Positions 9,327 to 18,820 of a DNA stretch of 64,000 bases are shown piece after piece. A program made the position numbers and the translations under genes. The DNA lies in assembly GCA_002102555.1 (NCBI GenBank), contig MCFL01000050.1, positions 1 through 64,000 of the forward strand. The letters run 5' to 3'. The notes beneath the pieces were generated by a model. It was not told the origin of the DNA, did not search any database, and saw nothing but the letters and a program-made list of their open reading frames with translations. The DNA comes from Catenaria anguillulae PL171 (taxonomy: Eukaryota; Blastocladiomycota; Blastocladiomycetes; Blastocladiales; Catenariaceae). Numbering within the stretch: the first letter of the stretch is position 1; the number at the start of each line of letters is the position of its first letter.

Positions 9327-9834
9327 GCGCATCGCTCGTTCAGCGCGCATTGGTCTGCTCCCACCGCAAGAGCGTGCACGGCCCAATGTGGCTGGCCCAC
9401 CACACAAGCGTCACACCAAGTACGATGGGTTTGTGCCTGTCTACCACCCGACGCCCACGTTCCGGTTCCGGCAGCCACCCGACATGGTCATGGCACCCGC
9501 CCCGCCGTTTGTTTCCCCAGCCCCGCCTCTCCCGCCATTGGATCAGTGGCCCGAGCAACCCAAGCGCCTGCCGTACAAGATGGTATCCGCCCTCCCGTCC
9601 TCTCTCCCCGCTCCTCTCGACCCTCCCCTCCCTCTACCCTCCGTTTTCTGCTTGGCGTGTTTGACACCCTACTCTCATCACCTCGAATCCAACCACGATC
9701 CTCCTCTCCGCTGGCGCGACGTCGCCATTGCCAAGTTCCGTTGTCCTGTCGGTCGTCACGACCAAACGCGACTCGCCGCTGATGATGCAGCCTCGCGGTT
9801 GCTGTTGTCCGGCGTGACTCCTCCATTTGCGTGA
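9327..9834 (+). pseudogene. LINE-A ORF2 C-terminal fragment
   Basis: The open frame begins within the truncated element and reads to the TGA at 9832-9834. It repeats the C-terminal region of LINE-A ORF2 (YDGFVPVYHPTPTFRFR, CLACLTPYSHHLE, CPVGRHDQTRLAADDAAS). It differs at many residues from copy 1 but keeps the frame, so the C-terminal extension is under constraint in active copies. No start of its own is expected. Confidence 0.85.
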
Positions 9835-10090
9835 TCGTTTGCATTGACGATGCGCTCTAGCCGCGCGGCCGCGTGTGTCCAAGGCCAAGCGTGCTCAGGT
9901 GTATTGAGCTGGTGCCTTCCCGCGCAATGTCCAACAACTATGCCTTCTGCGTGTCTGGTCAGCATACCATTTCTGGCTCGAACTGCACCACCATATTGGC
10001 GTTGGACGCAAGGCTGTGGGTCCTGGCTTGTTGTGTTATTTGTTCCTAAACGTTGGCTCTTATATCATGACTTCAATACAATCATCATCA
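9327..10090 (+). mobile_element. LINE-A copy 2, 5'-truncated
   Basis: 764 bp matching the last part of LINE-A copy 1 (C-terminal codons and 3' UTR), flanked by the same 16-bp target copies. 5' truncation is the usual product of incomplete target-primed reverse transcription. The end differs slightly from copy 1 (caatacaatcatcatca), so it is a separate source copy and not a local duplication. Confidence 0.88.
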
Positions 10091-10106
10091 GTTAAAGCCC
10101 CTTGTT
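10091..10106. repeat. tRNA-Ala target-site copy 4
   Basis: gttaaagccccttgtt between LINE-A copy 2 and S1b. The copy expected after S1b is reduced to gtt at 10564-10566, where LINE-B begins. Confidence 0.9.
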
Positions 10107-10563
10107 GGGCTGTCGTGGCCCAGTGGTCGAGGCGCCGGGTGTCCACTGCGAAGGTTTGGGTTCGAACCCCGCAGGCGGCACTTAAGGTATGCATGCTGTT
10201 TCGTGCATAGTCCTCGGCCACAGTTTGAGCTAAGGATTTCGGTTTGGTTTGCCTGCTCAAGCCACCCATCGGTCGATTGGGTCCAAGCCGTCCGGGGTGG
10301 ATCCCGCCCAATCGAGTTGTCCAAGAATCGAACCCAAGCCGCCGGATCCGCTTGTACCAAGGTGAAGGTGGTGGTCCATGTATTGGACTGGTGCCAACCC
10401 CATCAAGTCAAGTTAGTCCAACTGCCATTTCGTGTGTATGTGTTCAACTCGGGCTTGTGTTTGAGGATTGTTGGACCTGGTTTGTGTGTGTGCGGGCCTG
10501 GCCTCATGGCGTTAGCAGGTTCCTCCATGCTTGTGTTAAGTCACTACAATACATTACCCCATA
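10107..10563 (+). mobile_element. SINE S1b at the tRNA-Ala site
   Basis: Near-identical to S1a (a few differences, one an extra gtg). It has the same tRNA head, LINE-A-like tail and left target copy. The high similarity shows that both insertions are recent. Confidence 0.85.
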
Positions 10564-10606
10564 GTTTTTTTTTTTTTTTTGAATCGCTACCACATGTATT
10601 GAAGCT

Positions 10607-11072
10607 TTTTTTTAATTTTTTTTAACATCACTACCACACGTATTGAAGCTGAAAAACCAACACAATAGCCCTGAAATAAGGTACAAGAGCCGGAAGGTCA
10701 CAGATCCAAAACACTCAATAAACGACAAAAGCAAGCAGGGAAAATGGCAAGCAGTTGGTGGTAGGGGCACTCGGCCATGGGGTGAAAAAAAGAGGGTGAG
10801 GAGGAGAGGGAAAAAGAGGAGGTAAACAGAAAAGGAGTAACAAAATCCAAAAGTTAACACTCAACCACATCATGGGTGCACAGAATCAACAACATGCAAA
10901 TGAAAATCGATGGTTCAAAAGCAAATGATGGGGAACAGGGTAAGTTCAACAAGAGACATGGAGGGATGGAAGAGGAATTACGCCACAAGCGCAGAGATAG
11001 CCGTAGGGGACGGCGAGGGGACAAAAATAGAGTGTGCACCTGGCTGTACTCCAACGCGAGTAGCAAAGCGTT
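10607..11072 (-). mobile_element. LINE-B 3' fragment nested in LINE-B
   Basis: 466 bp of LINE-B 3' UTR with its own oligo-A tail, inserted in the 3' end of the main copy. The duplication taccacatgtattgaagct occurs at 10588-10606 and 11073-11091. Confidence 0.85.
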
Positions 11073-11415
11073 TACCACATGTATTGAAGCTGAAAACCAA
11101 CACAGAAGTCTTGAAAGAAGGTACAAGAGCAGGAAGGTCACAGTTCCAAGACACTCAATGAATGACAAAAGCAAGCAGAGAAAATGGCAAGCAATTGGTG
11201 GTAGGGGCATTTGGCCACGGGGTCAAAGGAGAGGGTAAGAAGGAGAGGGAAAAGAGGATGTAAACGGAAGAGGAGTAACAAAACCCAAAGTCAACACTCA
11301 ACCATATCGCAGTTGCACAACATAAACAATTTGCAAAAATAAACCAAGAAAGTTCAAGCACAAACGAGGGGAAACTGTGTCAAATGAAAAGCAAACAACA
11401 AAGGACTAGAGAAGA

Positions 11416-12402
11416 TTACGCCACGAGCGCAGAGACAGCAGTAGGGGAGAGCGAGGGGACAAAGACAGAATGAGTACCTGACTGTACCCCAACACGGGTA
11501 GCAAAGCGTTGCTGTGAATGATCGAATCCGAACTGGGGGGTCGAGAGCCCTGGGAGGGTGCCGTGGAACCCTCCGTTGAACACCATCAAATCCGGCTGGC
11601 CGACCAGTTTGAGCATGTACGAGTACAACTCGATAGGATTGCACCTGCACTTGATTCCGAATTGCGCGACCCACCTGTGCGTACACCAACTCATGGCCGA
11701 TCTGCACTAGCGCACCAAAGTCGATCTTGCCCAGAAACTGTGGTGACAGGGCGCACACCTCGCGGCAATTTGCACCACAGCGAGCCAGCTCGTCCGCCTT
11801 CTCATTCTCCGCGTTCCCATCATGGCCCTTGACCTTGACGAGCTCTAGCACAATACCTCTTTCTTTAACTAGTGCGCAAAGGACGAGTAGCAAATCGTGC
11901 AGTGGCGACGGGTGACGTGGCGCAACCGCTTCTGTATCGGACAAGCCCAGAAACATTGGGATGATCTGCACAGCAACCGCTGAGTCGGAAAAGACACGCG
12001 CACGCGACCCAACGGGAAGTTTGTCAACAATCGCAAGAACAGCAGCAACCTCGGGGTGTGATGAGCTGGTCGGAGCAGGCGGCAGTCGGCCGAAGATTTC
12101 CAGGTTGAGCTGGGGGCAGTGAGCACCGAGTCCCATAACGGCATCAGCCGTATTTGTAGCGGGTTGCAGCGAGCCGTCGGTCCAACAGTCAAGGATTGTC
12201 CCATGGTGCGTTGTGAGCGGTTGCGTGACATTGGCGAGAGGTGGAGCTGAGTAGGCTGAGATTGAATGGTGGCCGTCGTCATCACCGTCGCTATCGTCAC
12301 TGTCAACATCCATATCATCCTGGACATACCCAGGGAAGAAGCTGGACATGTATGGGCAATGCTCAGGCAGTTCGTGGTTAGGCGCTAGGACGACATACAC
12401 GT
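11416..12402 (-). pseudogene. LINE-B ORF2 RNase H and C-terminal part
   Basis: Continues the LINE-B RT frame after the G1 insertion (APNHELPEHCPY matches the other LINE-B at 48.5 kb). RNase H motifs: LDCWTDGSL, the weakened second site HPEVAAV, VFSDSAVAV and NEKADELARCG. The CX2C zinc motif present in other copies is lost with the internal deletion near 11.58 kb, and the C-terminal end (FHGTLPGLSTPQFGF to SALVA) follows in a second frame, so this copy is dead. Confidence 0.8.
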
Positions 12403-12646
12403 TGTTGAGTCGTAACGAGACAGTCACAACGGAACATATATGTTGAGGTCCAGCTAGTTAGCCGGAGAGCCTTGATGGTTTGAGTACACACACAGTAGGG
12501 ACACAACACAACAAAAGGGAGACGGATCGGAGACATGATCCGTGAGACACAATACAATACTAAACTTGGAGCCAGCTGACACGAGACTAGGCTTAGCTCC
12601 AACCCGATCGAACACACGCGACACGTCCTGATCCATGGACGCAACA
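12403..12646 (-). repeat. G1 3' LTR
   Basis: 244 bp, TGTTG...CAACA, identical to 18577-18820. Confidence 0.93.
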
Positions 12647-12673
12647 TCACCCCCTCCAGCGGAAGCGCTGTCC

Positions 12674-15600
12674 TTAGCTCTTGGTCTTGAGCTTGAGGCG
12701 CAGGCTGTTGCGGGTAGCAAGGGGCTTGGCATATGCCTGGCCCGCAGGAAGATCGGCAAGCTTGAACTTGCGCTTGGAAGAAACGTTGGGTGCGGCAGAC
12801 GCAGCGGGCGCAGCGCGCTTGGCAGTGCGAGAGGTGCGGACAGGCGGGCCATCTTGGCTGTGCCGCTCTTTCCAGTAGCGAGTAATGATCTCGACGGTGT
12901 TGAAGTTGGACTCTGGCTCCCACGTGGCGTCGTCTTCGGGGTAATTGGCCCACTTGATGCGATACCATAATGATCCGTCGGGTCGGAACTGGTGATCCAG
13001 GATTGAATCAACAACAAACGAGTCCTCTGAGAGCACGCCATCCATTGACACCAGGCGCAAATGGTGAGCTGGTGCCTTTTGCGGCACAATGGCCCCAGTC
13101 GAGTCCTTGAGCAAGTAAGCACCACCAGATGTGCACCGCATGACAAGATAGGGACCCTCGAACTTGGGGTCCATGTTGGCTGACCGAGGTGTGACGACCT
13201 TGCGCATGACAAGGGACCCATCAGGGAAGTTTTCCTTGAGAATCTGATGCTTCTTTACGAACTGGTCGTAAGCTCGACTTGATGCATCCTTGGATTTTGC
13301 ATCGATTGCCGGCCACACCACCTCGGCCATGTGTTGAGCTAGATCGGCTAGTTGTTGCCGCGAGACTGGAGCAACGGGTACAGGCCAAGCCGCTTGCTGT
13401 GGCGGGACGTGAGCGCGGGCAAACATGAGTGAGAACGGCGTGGATCCGTGACGCGAGTGAACGGCGGTGTTGTAGTAGTACTGTACGGCTCGTAGACGCT
13501 CGGGCCAGCGGGGCGTGGTGCCACGGATGTCGGCAAGGAGCGAGGTTTTGATCGTGCTCACGAGTCGTTCCGCTGCTCCGTTGGCTTGTGGATTGTACGC
13601 AGTCACGCGTTGGTCATCAATGCCGAGCTTGGACGTGAGCATTTGCACGGAGCGGTTGACAAACTCGGTGCCATTGTCGTGTTGAATAATGCGGGGAATG
13701 CCAAACTGGCACACGAGCTCGAACAACTTGTCGGCAACATTTTCTGCTGTAATGCCCCGCATCGGGTACAGCCAGGCAAAACGGGTGCAAATGTCGATGA
13801 AGAGTAACACGTGCGTATAGCCGTTGGTTGGTTCCAGCATGGCACAATCAACGGCCAGGTGGTCCATGGGCAAAGCAGCATGAATCATTTGTGGTGGGTG
13901 GAAGCCTTGAGTACGCACTGAGTATCGCTGGCAGTCGATGCAACGTTGGGCAAAGCGACGACAATCTTGAAGCATGCCTGGCCAGTGCTTGCCTTCGTGG
14001 AGCAGACGGTCACGCAGCGTGCGTCCCGAGAAGTGGCCCTGCTGGTGGGCGGCTGCGAGTACGGCTTCACGCTCGGATGATGGAACGGCTGGGCCTTGTG
14101 CGACGAGTTCATGGACATCGGTGAGGACAGGCTGGGAAGAATTTAGCCTCGCTGGTTGAGTCAGCTGCCGCGGATGCGCGAGGACCAAGGGATGATCCGC
14201 AAACTCGTTCTGCCACAGCTGCTTGATCCTTGCTGCTGACCCTTGGGTCCACGCCGCTGCTTGCTTGTCTTCAACCACCAAACCGGCGACCAGCTCGTCA
14301 TACTCTGGTATCCAGCTCGGCAGTGGATGAATCTGTGTCGTGCAACGCGCCAAAGAGGTGTTGGTGTGCGAGTTGGATCGCAATGGGTCTGGGAAAGCGT
14401 TCCGAATGTCGAAGTTGGCCAAGAATGCGGGGTCGGACTGGTCTTCTTCGGCCAAGGTCACCACGGCTGCATCCACCCCCTCCAAGTCCGAAACCTCATA
14501 CGCGGACGACTCGGCAGACTGGGGCCCATGCGCTCGTTCAACTCGTGCTTGGCCAAATCCGCCGTGACAACCGAGTGCGGGTACAGCCGCGACAGGCAGT
14601 CGGGCAAGACGTTGAGAATGCCCGGGATGTGCTCGACATCAAACTGGAACTCGAGCAGCTTGTCAAGCCAGCCTTCAAGCATGGGCGTCAGGGTGGATTG
14701 GTCGAATATGTGCGTGAGAGCCTTGTGGTCGGTGAAGAGCGTGAAGCGTGGCCCGCCAAATAGTAGCGGAACTTGTCCAATGCGAATATGATGCCGCGCA
14801 GCTCCTTCTTGGTCGCCGAATAGTTCCTTCCGATTTGGAAAGAGCGCGGGAGGCGATGGTAATGTACCTGGGCTCGTCTTGAGAGCCCTGGAAGAGCACA
14901 GCACCGACACTGACTTGGAGGCATCTGTGGCGACATAAAACGGCTCGTCCCACTCCGGCGCATGCAAGGGCTTGGCCTCGCGCACCGCCGACTTGAGCTG
15001 CTCGAACGCATCCGCGCAAGCCGGTGTCCACACGTCTGGGTCGTCTAAGTCAATGTGCGTGCGGAGGCGCAAGGCGTCGAGCGGGGCGACACGGTAGACA
15101 TGAGCGGGATAAAATGCCGCAAATAGTTGACGAGGCCGAGGAAGGACTGAACCTGAGTGCCAGTTTGAGGCTCAGGAAAGTCTTGAATGTCACGAATCTT
15201 GGATGGGTGTGGGCGAATCATGCCCGCTTCAATGACATGGCCGAGATACGACACCGACGAGCAGAAGAAATGCGACTTGGGTCGACTGACGCGGAGATTG
15301 AACTTGTTGAGGCAGCGCAGCACCTCGGCAACGTGCTCAGTGTGCTCCTCAACTGTGTCCGAGAAGATGATAAGGTCGTCAATGTAGACACGAACGAATG
15401 GGAGGTCGGCAAAGATGGACGACATGACCCGCTGGAACTGGGCCGAGAGAGCCTTGAGACCAAAGGGTCCTCGACGGAATTGATACTGAAAGCCTCGCCA
15501 CGTAAAAGTGAGATACTTGCGCGATCGGACATGGACTAGGAACTGGTGGAATGAGCCGATGAGATCCAAGCTGGTGAAGATTCTGGCGCCGCAGGCGTTG

Positions 15601-16688
15601 TCGAGATGGTCAAAGATGAGGGGCAGTGGATGTGGTTCGTCCGGCGTCAACTTGTCGATGTGGCGAGGATCAATGCAGACCCGAGCACCCGTGACATTGC
15701 CATTCGAGTCGTACTTTTCGGTGACCACCAAGCGGCAATTCCATGGCGACGGAGGCTGGGCTCGCTCGATCACGCCATCCGCTAGCCACTCACCCACACG
15801 CTCGTCAATGTGCGTTTCGCTTGAGCGGGGCGGATGTTTCGGCGAGCAGTAAATCGGCCTGGCGTCCTCGGGTACCCGCACATGGATGGTGGACAGTGGG
15901 TGCGAGCATGCGCTGTCGGGCGGAATTGACTCGTTCTCCGAGAGCAGTTGCTTGATTGCGTCCGGAAGCTCGCTGACGAGAGCTGGTGCATCCTCTGGGA
16001 CGGCGTAGACTCGGTCGTTGGGGCTGTCATCGACCCTTGGCGTGGCGCCGCCAGCCGGGTTGAGGCCAGCAAAGCTGATGCCCAGTGCGGGAAGTGTATC
16101 ATTGCCAATGAGCGCGGGTAGCCGACCTGGTAAATCATGGACTCGGAATCGACAAAGAACGGCACGGCCGTTGTAACGGACAAGCAAATCAAGGATGCCC
16201 TCGCACGGCGAGTCACCGCCTACGCCCGTGATTGGCCCCTCAATGGTGGGCGGGCGAATGAACCGCTCGAACGGACCTGTGAGACGCTTTGGCAAGATAT
16301 TCCGATCACTCCCAGAATCCAGACAGACCAGTACTTTGGTTGGCGCAAGAGCATGGAGATCAATGTGACGCGTCCGTTCGCCCCCATTCCCACCTGTTTG
16401 CGAGGCCCGCTTCAGGCGAAAGCTTGGCTGATGATAAGCCACAACAGGTGCCAGCTCAAGCAATGCATCGGGCCAATGTGAGGCAGAAAAACGAGAATCA
16501 TTTGCAAGAATTGTATTATCATCTTCAACCAACACTGCGAGTGGACGTGCCTGACTGGGAGGCTGCGGCAGTGTTTCGCGTGATGACGATGGATCAGTGT
16601 CCAAGGTCGCGGCGGCGACGCTCTGGTGAAGATGATGAGGATCCGTAGGATCAGCGGCCAGATCGGCAGACAGAGAGGGAAGTGGCAA
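12674..16688 (-). CDS. G1 pol region (protease, RT, RNase H, integrase, chromodomain)
   Basis: Motifs seen in order: protease CLDSGSDRN; RT with ARVCIDPRHIDKLTP, FTSLDLIGSFHQF and catalytic FVRVYIDDLIIF; RNase H FYVATDASKS; integrase zinc region (HQQGHF, CIDCQRY), core LAVDCAML, DNGTEF and NGAAERLV; C-terminal chromodomain FVVDSILDHQ...WYRIKWANYPEDDATWE. The chromodomain places it with the chromoviruses, which bind modified histones to choose where to integrate. Treated as a fossil: it is not one continuous frame. Confidence 0.88.
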
Positions 16689-17326
16689 GAACGTACTTGC
16701 GTCTCCAGCGGCGGGCTCCTACTCGTCATCACGGCTGTGCTTGCCTGGTTTTGGCAGAGTGGGGTGATCCCGTTGTGCGAGCGCACTCGCGCCAGCCAAA
16801 GTGTGGTGGCGTGCAACATCAAAGGCGTCCTCAACCTGCGCCACCCCAACCGTATCAGGCTCCAATGGCGACTCTTGGTTTTGGTATGCCAATTCCTTGA
16901 TCTGCTCCTGGTCAACCTTCTTGAAAAGGGCCGCGAACTTGCGGCAATTGGCGATGGTGCTGGCGAGGTAGGCGGCCATAAAATCCTTGTTGTTGAGACC
17001 TTGCTTGGCCACAGCTTCAGCCACCGCCGAAATGGCAGTTAGCACGCCAAGTGCACGGGCTTTGGTCCTTGGCCAGTCTTGATTGGTGCGGTTCTGGTGC
17101 GCCTTGATCACGTCAAAAAATGAGGCAAACGTGGCGGTGGGGTCATCGAGCGCAGCACGCGACGATTCCAACGCCTAGGGCACGGACGGGATGGCAGACA
17201 ACGCATCCGCAAGCTTGATGCCAGTGGCCAGATATTGCGGTAGGCGGCGGCAAGTTGCGAGTTGGTGGTAGTGGTCCTCAGCCTTCGCTGCTGCATGCTT
17301 GCAGAAATCGCACTCGTGCACGAAAA

Positions 17327-18502
17327 CTACACCAACCACGGGTTTGTTGGCTTCAGTGCGACGAAACGGGTTGCCTTGGCCACGGTGGCCCGTCTCAGGC
17401 TTGCCGGCATTGTTCTTGTTCGCGTTGCCGTTTCTGGTGGTGTTTCCGCTGGCACGCGTGTTGGATGTACCACCATTTCCGTTGGATGAGGCGCCTTTGG
17501 TGGACTTGTACTGGAAAGGCAGGCCGACAATTTGCTTGAGGGTTGGTGTGGAATGGACGTGCCAAACAACAACTGGTCCATGCCGGCAAATACAGCCCTG
17601 AGCGGGGTGACATGGTCGGCTGCCTTCTCAAGCAGCGACTCATGAACAGAGCCCGGAATGCAAAGTTGGATGACCGACGCAGCATATAACTTGAGTGCCG
17701 GGACCGCGGTCCATGACTCGTCGGCCTTGTCACGTCCATGCGCCCAGTGCGGACGAGCGGCATCGACATACTTGCTCAAAAAGTGAGCGACGTTCTTGTG
17801 CGGCTCTGGCGAGATGCTGAGGTGCGCATGGATGAGCTTGATTCGTGCGAATGGGGCCACATCCTTCAGGAATTGATGAATCAACTCCTCATCGGTGAGG
17901 TTGGGCGAGTAGGCCATGACGAGCCCAGACACAGTCCGATCCAGTTTGGTTGGGGCGAGCCTCTTGAGAATGGTGACGCCCGAATCTTGAACGTTGCGGC
18001 CGATGGTGACAACTTGGTCAATCCATTCGTATGGGTCGGCCAGCGCGTTGGGGGCGGCCTTTCCGGTAGCGTTGCAGCCAGGGCCTGAGTACGCTGGGAA
18101 TTGGCCAGATGTGATCGCTTGCGTGGCGGCTTGATTGGCTGCAATGGCGGACGGCGCTGAGCCCTTGGCGAGCTTTGCGGTGTGCTCGCCCATGTACTGG
18201 ACCACGCCGGCGAGGATTTGGATCCGGCGTTGCAATTTGCGCTCTTCGTCCGCGGGGAATTCCCCATCCTCTTGCGTGGCCACCCACAGGGCGCCGGCGG
18301 CTGCTTCGTGCTCGGCAACCACAAGCTCACGAGCCTGGGTGTAACGTTCGAGTGGAAGGTTGTCGAGGTGACCGAACTGGAAACGGTACGAGAAGTTTTG
18401 GACAAAGCGAATTTGGTCACCCTCGGTGGTCTCTGGATCGAGCCACCACGAGCAGAGTTGATCCTTGGAAGCGGCCGCCAATGTTTCTTGGTTGAACGGC
18501 AT
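17327..18502 (-). CDS. G1 gag
   Basis: Begins MPFNQETLAAASKDQLC just inside the 5' LTR. The middle has the helical capsid-like stretch typical of Gypsy gag. Just downstream, before the protease, is a cysteine/histidine motif of the form CDFC...HYHQLATC with long spacing; G3 has a comparable CAAC...HPTVKC. It would package the element RNA. Confidence 0.75.
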   Translation of the reverse strand: MPFNQETLAAASKDQLCSWWLDPETTEGDQIRFVQNFSYRFQFGHLDNLPLERYTQARELVVAEHEAAAGALWVATQEDGEFPADEERKLQRRIQILAGVVQYMGEHTAKLAKGSAPSAIAANQAATQAITSGQFPAYSGPGCNATGKAAPNALADPYEWIDQVVTIGRNVQDSGVTILKRLAPTKLDRTVSGLVMAYSPNLTDEELIHQFLKDVAPFARIKLIHAHLSISPEPHKNVAHFLSKYVDAARPHWAHGRDKADESWTAVPALKLYAASVIQLCIPGSVHESLLEKAADHVTPLRAVFAGMDQLLFGTSIPHQPSSKLSACLSSTSPPKAPHPTEMVVHPTRVPAETPPETATRTRTMPASLRRATVAKATRFVALKPTNPWLV

Positions 18503-18576
18503 GGCGGTTGTCGAAATCGAGCGGTGTGTGTGTGTGTGTGTGTGACTAGCAGAGGGACTGATGAGACTGAAAAAAA

Positions 18577-18820
18577 TGTTGAGTCGTAACGAGACAGTCA
18601 CAACGGAACATATATGTTGAGGTCCAGCTAGTTAGCCGGAGAGCCTTGATGGTTTGAGTACACACACAGTAGGGACACAACACAACAAAAGGGAGACGGA
18701 TCGGAGACATGATCCGTGAGACACAATACAATACTAAACTTGGAGCCAGCTGACACGAGACTAGGCTTAGCTCCAACCCGATCGAACACACGCGACACGT
18801 CCTGATCCATGGACGCAACA
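18577..18820 (-). repeat. G1 5' LTR
   Basis: 244 bp, identical to 12403-12646. The tract between it and gag holds a short TG repeat at 18529-18543. Confidence 0.93.

Larger units (their letters stand above)
12403..18820 (-). mobile_element. Gypsy chromovirus G1, with both LTRs
   Basis: 6.4-kb LTR retrotransposon in LINE-B, minus strand. Parts from its 5' end: LTR 18820-18577, gag from 18502, protease-RT about 16.6-15.05 kb, RNase H about 15.0-14.5, integrase about 14.3-13.2, chromodomain about 13.03-12.8, a purine tract gctggagggggtga, LTR 12646-12403. The flanks differ at one base of a 5-bp duplication (acgcg/acgtg). The LTRs are identical, so the insertion is very recent, yet pol is spread over several frames; about three breaks, some of which could be family read-through. 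No clear tRNA primer site seen. Confidence 0.93.

Noticed and set aside
10564-10606. LINE-B as a third tRNA-Ala-specific element
   Set aside because: It starts in the remains of the target, but its other end lacks the site and other LINE-B copies sit elsewhere.
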